This document shows, piece after piece, positions 26,410 through 34,293 of a stretch of 41,614 nucleotides of DNA. The number at the start of each line of letters is the position of its first letter. Positions within the stretch are counted from its first letter, which is position 1. The position numbers and the translations under genes were made by a program. The notes beneath the pieces are model-generated. The model did not search any database, had not been told where the DNA came from, and saw only the letters and a list, made by a program, of their open reading frames with translations. Source of the DNA: an uncultured Clostridia bacterium (GTDB lineage: Bacteria > Bacillota > Clostridia > TANB77 > CAG-508); contig CANQRI010000002.1 of NCBI GenBank assembly GCA_947626235.1, positions 1 through 41,614 on the forward strand. Reading direction: 5' to 3'.

Positions 26410-27453
26410 TTAACCAATTAGCGTATCTAATAATTCTTGATAGCTTAAGCCTATATTTTCAAATAATTTTGGGTACATACTTATGTTAGTAAAGCCTGGC
26501 ATTGTATTTATTTCATTTATCATTATTTTGTTAGTTCCATCTTCTATAAAGAAGTCTACTCTTGATATTCCTTTTCCATCTACTGCTTTAAAGGCTTTCT
26601 TAGCTTGGGTTCGTATTTGTTCTGCTAAAGTTTGATCTATATTGGCTGGTATTTGTGTTTTTGAATTTTCGTTTTTATATTTTGAGTCAAAACTATAGAA
26701 TTCTTCTGCTGATTTTATTTCTCCTACGCATGATACTTCTATTTTGCCATTATGTTCTAATACTGCGCATTCAACTTCCTTTCCGTTTACTCCTTGCTCT
26801 ATTAATATTTTTTCATCATATTGTTTAGCTAAATTTATGGCTTGTTTTAATTCTTCTGCATTATTTGCTTTATTTACTCCTACAGATGAGCCTGAATTTG
26901 ATGGTTTTACGAACATTGGATATTTTAGTTTTTGCTCTGCAGTTTTTACTACTTCATCTTCTGTTTGCTCTATTGTATTTAATTCATCATCTATGTATGT
27001 GTAATTTCCGTTTGTATATTTTAAGTATATGTATTTCGTTTGATTTAACTTTGCCTTGTCAAATATCATTTTTGTGTATGCTTTATCCATTGAAATGCTA
27101 GAAGATAATACTTTACAGCCAACATATGGAACTTTTATTAATTCAAATAAGCCTTGTATTGTTCCATCTTCTCCATATGAACCATGAAGTACTGGAAATA
27201 CACATTCCATCTTTTTCAAATATTCTAGTGGATTTTCTATTTTTTTGCTATTTGATATTTCATCTCCTATTTTTATATTTTCTAAGTCATCTTTGTCTAC
27301 TTGATATTCATACCAATTTCCTTTTTTATCGATGTATATCGGATATACATCATATTTGTCCTTGTTTAAATTTTTTAATATGGACATTCCTGATACTACT
27401 GAAACATCATGTTCTGTTGACATTCCTCCAAAAACAACTGCTACTTTTTTCAT
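26410..27453 (-). CDS. ddl: D-alanine--D-alanine ligase
   Basis: This 347-residue ATP-grasp enzyme joins two D-alanines for the peptidoglycan stem peptide in the cytoplasm. The family start VAVVFGGMSTEHDVSVVSG binds the first D-Ala and phosphate, with Glu15 and Ser in the HDVSVVSG loop. VLHGSYGEDGTIQGLFEL follows. The ATP-grasp domain shows MFVKPSNSGSSVGVNKA, and the C-terminal metal and phosphate site shows SRVDFFI and INEINTMPGFTNISMYP. Length is normal. It lies 132 bp behind murF, which uses its product, so the two were probably co-transcribed from the murF promoter. A GGGACGG repeat sits right after the stop. Confidence 0.97.
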   Translation of the reverse strand: MKKVAVVFGGMSTEHDVSVVSGMSILKNLNKDKYDVYPIYIDKKGNWYEYQVDKDDLENIKIGDEISNSKKIENPLEYLKKMECVFPVLHGSYGEDGTIQGLFELIKVPYVGCKVLSSSISMDKAYTKMIFDKAKLNQTKYIYLKYTNGNYTYIDDELNTIEQTEDEVVKTAEQKLKYPMFVKPSNSGSSVGVNKANNAEELKQAINLAKQYDEKILIEQGVNGKEVECAVLEHNGKIEVSCVGEIKSAEEFYSFDSKYKNENSKTQIPANIDQTLAEQIRTQAKKAFKAVDGKGISRVDFFIEDGTNKIMINEINTMPGFTNISMYPKLFENIGLSYQELLDTLIG

Positions 27454-27585
27454 TTTACGCCATTTCCTTTCATTTCGCTAATACTTTTAAATTAATTTAT
27501 TTAAATTAATTTGCTTTTATTTTTTTGTTTAGCTATTTCTTTGGCTTTTGTACATTTTAATTTGCTATTTTAAGGTTACTGTTTT

Positions 27586-29070
27586 TTACATATTGGTAAT
27601 TGCATTAACTATTTCATTAAAATGCATACTATTTGATGCTTTTACTAAAATACAATCTCCCTGCTTTATTTCTTGCTTTAATTTTTGTATTGCTTCTTCG
27701 TTTTTGTCATACTGTATTGTTTCTATAACATTTGATTGTGCTTTAGTTTTTTCTGCTTGTGCTTTTATGTTATTTTCCTTTACTACTTTTACTATATTTT
27801 TTGCTTCTTCCCCTACTGTAATTAGTATATCTATTTTATTTTTTACAATTTCTTCTCCTACTTTTTCGTGTAATTGTTTTGAATATTCTCCTAATTCTAA
27901 CATATCCCCTAATACTGCTATTTTTCTTTTTTCTTGCCTACTTGATAAATATTCAATAGCTGCTTTTACAGAATCATAGTTTGCATTATATGTATCATTT
28001 ATTATTGTTATTCCATTTTTATTTATTATATTCATTCTGTTTTGAGTAAGTTCAAATGTTTTTATTCCTTGTGCTATCTCATTTATTTCTACCCCTAATA
28101 TTCTTCCTATTGCTATTGCGCATAAACTGTTTAGTATAAAATGGTTTCCAGCAACAGGTACTTCTATTTCTTGTAGTTTTTTATTTGTTTGTTCGTTTGC
28201 TTCCTTACAAGTATTCTTTATTTTTTTGTTGATATTATTTGACTTCTCTACTAATGTATATTTACTTCCATTTTCATTTGATATAATATCTTTAGCCATA
28301 TAGTCACTTTCATTTTCTATTCCGAATGTTATTATATTATATAAGTTTTTGTTTTCTTGTTGCCATTTATGTAAAATGTCGTTATCATTATTTATTACTA
28401 CTATTTTTTCTTCTGGCATTCCTTCTAGTATTTCTAATTTTGCTTTTAATATATTTTCCCTTGAACCTAAATTTCCTATATGTGCTGTGCCTATATTATT
28501 AATTGCTACTATTGTAGGTTTGGCTATATTTGTAAGTTCTCTCATTTCTCCGGCATGACTCATTCCCATTTCTAATACAAGTGCTTCTTCATCTTCTAAT
28601 TTTAAAATTGTAAGTGGAACTCCTAATTGACCATTTTTGTTTCCCTCTGTTTTTAAAGTATTATATTTTTGTGCTACTACGCTTGCCACCATATCTTTTG
28701 TACTTGTTTTGCCTACACTACCGGTTATGCCTATTACTGGAATGTTGTAAGCTTTCCTTTTAAATATTGCCATTTGCTTTATTGCTTTTACTGTATCTTC
28801 TACTTCTATTATTATCTTATCTTTGTATTTTCTTTTTTGTTCTTCACTTATTTCTACATCTTGTATAATACAACCCTTTGCACCTTTTTCAAATGCTTCT
28901 TCAAAGAAAATACCTCCGTTTACATTTTCTCCTAACATTCCTACAAAAATTTCTCCTGGCTTTACTTGCCTTGTATCAATATTATAATTTTTGCATGTTG
29001 CTTCTAAATCTCCTGTTACTAGTTTTCCTTTCGTTACCTGTATAATATCTTTTACTTTTAATTCTTGCAT
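27586..29070 (-). CDS. murF: UDP-N-acetylmuramoyl-tripeptide--D-alanyl-D-alanine ligase
   Basis: This 494-residue Mur ligase adds D-Ala-D-Ala to UDP-MurNAc-tripeptide, the last cytoplasmic step of the precursor pathway. The N-terminal domain binds the UDP-substrate (NYNIDTRQVKPGEIFVGM, GENVNGGIFFEEAFEKGAKG). The central ATPase domain has the P-loop GITGSVGKTSTKDM (near 116) and the downstream EMGMSHAGEM and NNIGTAHIGNLGS motifs. The C-terminal domain has NDTYNANYDSVKAAIEYLSS and AVLGDMLELGEYS. Length is a little above the usual 450 because of a Lys/Asn-rich insert around 270-300. It precedes ddl, whose dipeptide product it consumes. The ribosome site GAGGAG lies 8 nt before ATG, behind the promoter at 29128-29156. 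Confidence 0.97.
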   Translation of the reverse strand: MQELKVKDIIQVTKGKLVTGDLEATCKNYNIDTRQVKPGEIFVGMLGENVNGGIFFEEAFEKGAKGCIIQDVEISEEQKRKYKDKIIIEVEDTVKAIKQMAIFKRKAYNIPVIGITGSVGKTSTKDMVASVVAQKYNTLKTEGNKNGQLGVPLTILKLEDEEALVLEMGMSHAGEMRELTNIAKPTIVAINNIGTAHIGNLGSRENILKAKLEILEGMPEEKIVVINNDNDILHKWQQENKNLYNIITFGIENESDYMAKDIISNENGSKYTLVEKSNNINKKIKNTCKEANEQTNKKLQEIEVPVAGNHFILNSLCAIAIGRILGVEINEIAQGIKTFELTQNRMNIINKNGITIINDTYNANYDSVKAAIEYLSSRQEKRKIAVLGDMLELGEYSKQLHEKVGEEIVKNKIDILITVGEEAKNIVKVVKENNIKAQAEKTKAQSNVIETIQYDKNEEAIQKLKQEIKQGDCILVKASNSMHFNEIVNAITNM

Positions 29071-29127
29071 AGTAAATCTCCTCTTATTTATTCTATTTTA
29101 AATTTTCTTTTTTGTGACTTGTGTATT

Positions 29128-29156
29128 ATTATATTGCATTTTTCGTGTTTTTGCAA
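29128..29156 (-). promoter_or_regulatory. sigma-A-type promoter of murF-ddl
   Basis: TTGCAA (29151-29156), a 17-nt spacer and TATAAT (29128-29133) lie on the minus strand. The start would be near 29121, about 50 nt upstream of the murF ATG. It is divergent from the promoter at 29198-29226. Confidence 0.7.
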
Positions 29157-29197
29157 CTATGCTCATTTTTAGTTTTCATACCCCCTTCATATCGGGG

Positions 29198-29226
29198 TTG
29201 ATTTTTTTATGTAAATATAGTATAAT
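29198..29226 (+). promoter_or_regulatory. sigma-A-type promoter of the 29412 gene
   Basis: TTGATT (29198-29203), a 17-nt spacer and TATAAT (29221-29226) give a start near 29233 and a leader of about 180 nt before the ATG at 29412. The leader carries a 5' hairpin (29238-29252) and a short peptide frame (29318-29344). Confidence 0.7.
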
Positions 29227-29237
29227 GTTGTTATTCT

Positions 29238-29252
29238 TAAGCGAGTCGCTTA
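29238..29252 (+). promoter_or_regulatory. 5' hairpin with U-run in the leader of the 29412 gene
   Basis: TAAGCG and CGCTTA pair over a 3-nt loop and are followed by TTTTTATA. The hairpin lies only a few nucleotides from the predicted transcription start, too near for a normal intrinsic terminator, so a 5'-end stabilising or pausing role is likelier. Confidence 0.4.
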
Positions 29253-29317
29253 TTTTTATATGTATCTTTCGTATTTCTGTAAACTATTTTTTAATAAATT
29301 TATGGGGGGTACATTTT

Positions 29318-29344
29318 ATGAATGGAAAACTTTATATTACTTAG
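29318..29344 (+). CDS. Possible 8-residue leader peptide (MNGKLYIT)
   Basis: An ATG at 29318 follows GGGGGGT at a good distance and reads MNGKLYIT before TAG. It lies in the leader between the promoter at 29198-29226 and the gene at 29412. The ribosome site is strong for so short a frame, but no regulated codon run is evident. Expression is unproven. Confidence 0.3.
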   Translation: MNGKLYIT

Positions 29345-29411
29345 TGTTACATGTTATTAGTTACTATGGAGAAGGATTTAAATTACTTAATCGCAAACAA
29401 AGGAGGTACTT

Positions 29412-29903
29412 ATGGTAGAAAAATTTAAAGCTAAACTTCAAAAGGCACGGGAAGAATACTTAAACCTTTATCAAACTTATTGTTCCTCATATGTTTTAGC
29501 TATTAAATTTTTAGTAAACGGTTGCAACAACGGGTTAGTTCACATCATTATTGAGGCTTCTCCTAAAATGAAAAATGATATTTTAACTGATGAATCTTTT
29601 TTCAAAGAAATTTTAGGAAATCTACCGTATGATTTAGAAGAGATTGAGGACATCATTAATTATTGTTTTGATACTTTTAAAAATAATAATAAACATGTTC
29701 TAACTCCTATAATTCCTTATTCAGTTTATTCTCACTTTCTTAAAAACGGTGGCGTTACAGCTGAAAACTTTATTAATTTAATTGAAGATTGCGTGATTAA
29801 CAATGATTTTTCAATTATGAAAAATGGTTTCGGCTTGCGTATTGTTTTTTTTGAAAGAAATAATGTTAATGTTTTCCGTTCATACGAAAATCCAGCTGTT
29901 TAG
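29412..29903 (+). CDS. Hypothetical protein of unknown family, 163 residues
   Basis: The start is ATG 29412, 7 nt behind a perfect AGGAGG. The protein is soluble-looking, with no signal peptide or membrane segment. The N-terminus is a charged amphipathic helix (MVEKFKAKLQKAREEYLNLY), followed by mixed alpha/beta segments (LVHIIIEAS; FFKEILGNLPYDLEEIEDII; a final strand LRIVFFER). Three Cys residues have no metal-site spacing. I do not recognise a family. It has its own promoter, a ~180-nt leader and an intrinsic terminator overlapping its stop codon, so it is a self-contained single-gene unit on the strand opposite to its neighbours. Context between murF and tatD suggests nothing specific. 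Confidence 0.75.
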   Translation: MVEKFKAKLQKAREEYLNLYQTYCSSYVLAIKFLVNGCNNGLVHIIIEASPKMKNDILTDESFFKEILGNLPYDLEEIEDIINYCFDTFKNNNKHVLTPIIPYSVYSHFLKNGGVTAENFINLIEDCVINNDFSIMKNGFGLRIVFFERNNVNVFRSYENPAV

Positions 29904-29913
29904 CTGGATTTTC
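29886..29913 (+). terminator. Intrinsic terminator overlapping the end of the 29412 gene
   Basis: GAAAATCCAGCT and AGCTGGATTTTC form a perfect 12-bp stem over a GTTT loop. The TAG stop codon (29901-29903) spans the loop and right arm. The A-tract/T-tract layout makes it potentially bidirectional, also serving the tatD direction. Confidence 0.8.
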
Positions 29914-29922
29914 TGTTATATT

Positions 29923-29971
29923 GACATTTATTAACGTCTGTCCCTAAATTCCGGAATTTTAGAACCGTCCC
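29923..29971. repeat. GGGACGG repeat element, copy C, abutting the tatD stop
   Basis: The conserved block CCCTAAATTCCGGAATTTTA leading into GAACCGTCCCC is intact, while the outer stem (GACATT with AACGTC) is short and decayed. On the minus strand the tatD end reads ATA TAG then GGGGACGG, the same junction as copy A at the giant gene. Confidence 0.85.
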
Positions 29972-30766
29972 CTATATATTAAAAATTTTACAAGCATTTT
30001 CATATGTTGCTTTTGCAACTTTTTCTAATTCCATATTTTTATATTCTGCTATTTTTTGTGCTATATATTTTACATTTCTACAGTCGTTTCTAGTGCCACG
30101 TTTTGGTTCTGGAGCTAAATATGGACTGTCTGTTTCTATTAATATTTTTTCTATTGGAACCATTTTTACTATTTCTTCTGCGTTTTTTGAGTTTTTAAAT
30201 GTTATTGGCCCTGCAAATGAAATGTAAAACCCTAAATTTAAGGCTTGCTTTACTAATTCTCTATTTAGTGGGCAACAATGAAATACTCCCACTTTATTTG
30301 CTTTGCATTTATTTTTTAATATGTCTATTGTGTCATCTACCGCTTCTCTTGTGTGTATTACTATTGGTAGATTATATTCATTTGCAAGTTCTATTTGTTT
30401 AATAAACATTGCTTTTTGTATTTCTTTATTTTCTTTGTTCCAATAATAGTCTAAACCTATTTCCCCTATTGCCACTATTTTTCCCTGTTCTTTTTTACAT
30501 AGCTGTTTAAGCATATTCTCTATTTCTGCTATATTACTATCTATTTGAGTTTCACTTTCAGGTACATCATTTGGTGATATGCCTATTATTGAATAAATAA
30601 ATTTGTGTTTGCTTGATAACTCTATACTTAATTTTGAAGATGGAATATCATAACCTGCACATACTATTTTTGTTATTCCATCTTCATATGTTTCTTTTAT
30701 TATTTGTTCTCTATCTTCATTGAATTTTTCATCATTATAATGTGAATGTGAATCAAAAAATTCCAC
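29972..30766 (-). CDS. tatD: TatD family metal-dependent hydrolase
   Basis: This 264-residue TIM-barrel nuclease of the amidohydrolase superfamily has DNase activity in studied relatives. Metal ligands are visible in order: FDSHSHYNDEKF (HxH, residues 6-8), the Glu in AIGEIGLDYYW, His in PIVIHTREA and in VGVFHCCP, and the C-terminal Asp in LIETDSPYLAPEPKRGTRND. It starts with GTG (30766) behind AGGAG. The stop TAG overlaps repeat copy C, yet the C-terminus (ENACKIFNI) looks native for the family, so the insertion seems neutral. Downstream of it on the minus strand lies murF's divergent neighbour, so it ends this block. Confidence 0.95.
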   Translation of the reverse strand: MEFFDSHSHYNDEKFNEDREQIIKETYEDGITKIVCAGYDIPSSKLSIELSSKHKFIYSIIGISPNDVPESETQIDSNIAEIENMLKQLCKKEQGKIVAIGEIGLDYYWNKENKEIQKAMFIKQIELANEYNLPIVIHTREAVDDTIDILKNKCKANKVGVFHCCPLNRELVKQALNLGFYISFAGPITFKNSKNAEEIVKMVPIEKILIETDSPYLAPEPKRGTRNDCRNVKYIAQKIAEYKNMELEKVAKATYENACKIFNI

Positions 30767-30855
30767 TTTACTTCTCCTTTTTGTTATGACTTTTTTTCTT
30801 TTTACGTGTACTTTTTATTGTACTTTTTTGCACCTTTTTTGTTGCTCTTTTTTAT

Positions 30856-31224
30856 TTATTTTATTATTACACAATTTGCTACTGCATAGTCCTTTAAATG
30901 TGATAAACTTACGTCTATTTGCATATCTGGGTTAATTTCTATTCCTACAAAATTTACTTGTGGTTTACCATTTTTATCATTTAATATTTCTATGTTTTTC
31001 CACTCTAAGTCATATTTGTTTTCTAAAAGTTCTGACATTGCTTTGAATACCGCTTCTTTTCCTGCGAACCTTGCAGCATAATGCTGATATTTCATATTAT
31101 TTTTGCTTTCGCAGTATTCTATTTCTTTTTGAGAAAATACTCTATTTACAAACTCTGGATGACCTTCTATGCTTTTTTGTATTCTAGCAACTTCTATAAT
31201 ATCTATACCACATTTTCCTTGCAT
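30856..31224 (-). CDS. acpS: Holo-[acyl-carrier-protein] synthase
   Basis: This 122-residue phosphopantetheinyl transferase moves 4'-phosphopantetheine from CoA to a serine of acyl carrier protein, activating fatty acid synthesis. The two family signatures are clear: GIDIIEVARIQKSIE, with the Mg-binding Asp at about residue 8, and RFAGKEAVFKAMSE, with the catalytic Glu near 57. SLSHLKDYAVA near the end is also typical. Length is standard. GGGG precedes the ATG. It is about 90 bp from both tatD and the upstream gene, and all are on the minus strand. Confidence 0.96.
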   Translation of the reverse strand: MQGKCGIDIIEVARIQKSIEGHPEFVNRVFSQKEIEYCESKNNMKYQHYAARFAGKEAVFKAMSELLENKYDLEWKNIEILNDKNGKPQVNFVGIEINPDMQIDVSLSHLKDYAVANCVIIK

Positions 31225-31315
31225 TGTTTTCCCCTAATTCTTTTAACTTTATAATTTTCTTAACTTATTATATTTTCTTGTGTGCATATATTATATGCTT
31301 TTGTGCATTTTAAAC

Positions 31316-32542
31316 TTATTGTAATAGCGTTATTGCTATATTAGCTACATTTACTATTATTAATATAATTATTAAAGCAAGTATTATATGATGCCCTTTT
31401 ATTGTTCTATTTATGTTTAATTCTTTGTATATTAGGTCATATTCTGTTTTTATTTGCTCATATAATGATTTTACTTTTAATATTTTTAATAATTTTTCAT
31501 ATAACATACTGCCTTCTACATCATTTGTTATTTCTTGATTATATATAGTTTTTGTAATTTCCATAAATTTTTGCTTCATCTTTTTTATGTTCTTCGTTTT
31601 TGTGAATTCTATTACTACCTTTTTTAAATATATTTTTTGATATAAGGCTAATATGTATGTATATAAATATTCATTTTCAAACTTGAATGGTAGCTTTGTA
31701 TAATTTTCTGTGTTTGTTTCTGATGCCATAAGTACTACTGCTTGTTTAGATAAACCAAATTTAACGTTTTTTAGTGTTTCTACTGTTTCTATATTATTTC
31801 TTTCTTCTTCAAAGTTTATGTGGGCAGTGCTTGGCATTACATCAGCAAATTTTATAAATGCATTTTTTACGTTTTCAAAACTTTCTTCGTCTTTCCATTT
31901 TTCTGCTTCTATGCACATGTATGAAAATGTTAAAAATCTTTCATCGTCTATGTTTAATTCTTTTATATCTTTATTGTTTCCTTCTATTTCTTTTACTATT
32001 TCTTCTAAAGTACTTATATCTTTAAGAGAATTGGTTTGTATTCGTATGTTTTCATAGTCCTTTAAATTTTTGATGCTCGCATTTATGTCTCGAAATTTGT
32101 AGTTAAAGTTTAGAACATCTTCAATTTTGGGCTCACCATCTAATATGGTTTTAAATACTATAAAGCATATTCCTGAATTAAAACATACTATTTCAATTTT
32201 TCTTATTTCAAAAAATATACCGTTTTCCATTCCTATTTTTGCTTGCATTTGATTTTCTATTTTATATTCAAATATTGTACATTCTTCTTTTGATAATATT
32301 GTGCTTTTCATGCTGTCATCAAATTCATTTAGCTTTTCTAATTTTTCTTTGGTTAAGCCAAATGGCCAAAATAAGTATTTTCTTATTTTAGGTAAGAAAT
32401 ATGTATATATATTTAATTCTTTTTCTTTTTCCAATATTTTTAATGAACAATTTTTATTTTTTAGTAACCTTAATAAATGCTGACTATATTTTCGTTCATC
32501 TACTATATATGGATGAATAAAATAAGAATATTGATATTTCAT
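31316..32542 (-). CDS. Clostridial conserved hypothetical with C-terminal membrane helix, CorA-like layout
   Basis: This 408-residue protein is mostly soluble alpha/beta with one strong C-terminal membrane helix (IILALIIILIIVNVANIAIT). Conserved-looking patches include YSYFIHPYIVDERKYSQHLL, NIYTYFLPKIRKYLFWPF, FEIRKIEIVCFNSGICFIVF and NFNYKFRDIN. I recall proteins like this in clostridia annotated as hypothetical. The long soluble domain ahead of C-terminal helices recalls CorA magnesium transporters, but the GMN motif is absent and there is only one clear helix, so transport is not supported. AAAGGA precedes the ATG. Its place between acpS and the WG-repeat gene gives no functional hint. Confidence 0.8.
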   Translation of the reverse strand: MKYQYSYFIHPYIVDERKYSQHLLRLLKNKNCSLKILEKEKELNIYTYFLPKIRKYLFWPFGLTKEKLEKLNEFDDSMKSTILSKEECTIFEYKIENQMQAKIGMENGIFFEIRKIEIVCFNSGICFIVFKTILDGEPKIEDVLNFNYKFRDINASIKNLKDYENIRIQTNSLKDISTLEEIVKEIEGNNKDIKELNIDDERFLTFSYMCIEAEKWKDEESFENVKNAFIKFADVMPSTAHINFEEERNNIETVETLKNVKFGLSKQAVVLMASETNTENYTKLPFKFENEYLYTYILALYQKIYLKKVVIEFTKTKNIKKMKQKFMEITKTIYNQEITNDVEGSMLYEKLLKILKVKSLYEQIKTEYDLIYKELNINRTIKGHHIILALIIILIIVNVANIAITLLQ

Positions 32543-32614
32543 TTGTTTTCCTTTCTTGATTTTCTTATGTGTTTTGCTTTATTTTATGTACATACTTGCG
32601 CTATTTAATATAAT

Positions 32615-34129
32615 TTATTTCGTATAATAATTTGCATTTATATCTTCAGCTAAATGCCAGCTTCCAATGAAGTCTATTACTAAATTGTTTGTTAAGTCAT
32701 ATGTTGGCTCTACTACTACTTTTCCATTTTGATCTATACAGCCCCATTTTCCGTCTTTTTTTACTGCTACATATCCATAATTATTTTGCTCTGTTGCGTC
32801 ATCATATATGTAATCTACAACTACTATTCCTTTTTCGTTTGTATAGCCATATTTCCCATTTTCTTTCTTTAGGAATAGTGTATTTTCTTTTAATATGTCT
32901 GTGTTTTCTCTTTCTTGTAATGATAAATTGTAATATTTGTATTTATCATCTTCTCTTACTTTTATATAACCTCTATCTATATTTATTTCTGAAATTATTC
33001 CTTTTACTTTAACTGCTAGGTCTCTATCTAATAATTCTGTTTCATAATTTCCTGTTTCTGCTTGTATAAAGCCTGCTTCTGATGAATAACTTAAATATGT
33101 GTATTTGAATTCTAGCTTTTCTTCATTTGCAAGGTTTATTATTCCATATTTGCCTTCCTTTTTTGCTATGTAGTATTCTGAAAATGCATATTTTAAGTCT
33201 TCATATTGTGTAGCTACCTTTTCTTCTCCAGTTTTTGCTACAATTCCATATTTACCTGCTTTTTTTACTACTATATTATCTACATTTATTTCTTTCACTT
33301 CTTCAAATTTTCCTTCTAAAAATGTATTTCCCTCTTTATCTACTACTTTTGATGCGCCATTTTCTGTAACAACATACATGTTATTTCCATATACATTTGC
33401 TATCTTTTCGTATTTTGGCTCTAATACTATTTCTTTATTATAGCTTATAACCCCATATTTCCCTTCTGCATTTTCTACTATAAATCCATCTTCGTATTTG
33501 TTTGTAAGTGATGTTATTGTTTTATAATTATTTTCTATTATTACTTTGCCAAAACAGTCTACTGCACCTTTATTTCCATTTTTTGTTGTTATTAATATAT
33601 TTTTGGTTCCTATTAGTGGAGTTATATCGTCATACTCACATTCAAGTATGCTTTTTCCGCTTAAGTCTATTAAACCATATTTTCCATCTTTTTGTACTTT
33701 TAATGTGTTTTCTTCGTACCATATATTGTTATTTGCATCATTATTTGCTATTGCTTCTACTTTTTGATATTCTGGAAATAATGTTTCATTTTTTTCGTTT
33801 ACTGCTTTAGAACTGAATTCACCTGTACTGTAGTTTGTATCATATACACATATAAATACTTTTTTTGAATTATCTGGTATTGTTATCATTTCATCATATT
33901 GTGGCTCTATAACTGTATTTCCTTTTGTGTCTATAACTCCCCATTTGTTGTTTTCATATATTGTATAATATGCTGTTGCAAAGTTTTTATTTGATAATGA
34001 ATTTCCTCCATTTAATAAATCTATTATTAAAAATATAAACATTATTATTACTGCAAAAGCTATTGCTACAGCAAAAACTTTTTTTATATTTAGCTTTGGT
34101 TCGTTGTCATATCTCTTTCCTCTACTCAT
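32615..34129 (-). CDS. WG repeat-containing protein with N-terminal membrane anchor
   Basis: This 504-residue protein has a short basic cytoplasmic tip, a membrane helix at about 17-39 (VFAVAIAFAVIIMFIFLIID), and then about ten WG (KWG) repeats, roughly one per 40-50 residues. Examples are NNKWGVIDTKGNTVIEPQYD, DGKYGLIDLSGKSILECEYD and DGKWGCIDQNGKVVVEPTYD. WG repeats form beta-rich scaffolds on the cell surface of many Firmicutes; no enzyme function is established. Repeats 5 and 6 (GASKVVDKEGN, GKYGIVAKTGE) have lost part of the motif. AAGGAAGG precedes the ATG, and a good promoter lies at 34166-34194. The C-terminus (LAEDINANYYTK) departs from the repeat pattern. Confidence 0.9.
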   Translation of the reverse strand: MSRGKRYDNEPKLNIKKVFAVAIAFAVIIMFIFLIIDLLNGGNSLSNKNFATAYYTIYENNKWGVIDTKGNTVIEPQYDEMITIPDNSKKVFICVYDTNYSTGEFSSKAVNEKNETLFPEYQKVEAIANNDANNNIWYEENTLKVQKDGKYGLIDLSGKSILECEYDDITPLIGTKNILITTKNGNKGAVDCFGKVIIENNYKTITSLTNKYEDGFIVENAEGKYGVISYNKEIVLEPKYEKIANVYGNNMYVVTENGASKVVDKEGNTFLEGKFEEVKEINVDNIVVKKAGKYGIVAKTGEEKVATQYEDLKYAFSEYYIAKKEGKYGIINLANEEKLEFKYTYLSYSSEAGFIQAETGNYETELLDRDLAVKVKGIISEINIDRGYIKVREDDKYKYYNLSLQERENTDILKENTLFLKKENGKYGYTNEKGIVVVDYIYDDATEQNNYGYVAVKKDGKWGCIDQNGKVVVEPTYDLTNNLVIDFIGSWHLAEDINANYYTK

Positions 34130-34165
34130 CTTTTTACCTTCCTTAATATTTTATTTTTCTATGTT

Positions 34166-34194
34166 ACTATATCATTTTTTGCATATTTTTACAA
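34166..34194 (-). promoter_or_regulatory. sigma-A-type promoter of the WG-repeat gene
   Basis: TTGTAA (34189-34194), a 17-nt spacer and TATAGT (34166-34171) on the minus strand give a start about 30 nt before the ATG. It is back-to-back with the plus-strand promoter at 34202-34230, so the two may compete or be co-regulated. Confidence 0.6.
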
Positions 34195-34201
34195 GATTTT
34201 T

Positions 34202-34230
34202 TTGCAATTATTGTAATTCTGTGCTATAAT
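34202..34230 (+). promoter_or_regulatory. sigma-A-type promoter of the sigma-factor-like gene
   Basis: TTGCAA (34202-34207), a 17-nt spacer and TATAAT (34225-34230) give a start near 34237, with a ~57-nt leader before the ATG at 34294. CGGAGG precedes that ATG. Confidence 0.65.
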
Positions 34231-34293
34231 TTTAAGGCTAATCATTTTTATATTTTAAATTTTAATTAAAATTTATTATACGGAGGATTAATT

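Noticed and set aside
29238-29260. Riboswitch-terminator call for the 29412 leader
   Set aside because: The hairpin is only a few bases from the predicted start, leaving no room for an aptamer; no known riboswitch core was recognised.
31316-32542. CorA magnesium transporter
   Set aside because: The overall layout is reminiscent, but no GMN motif and only one clear C-terminal membrane helix are present.
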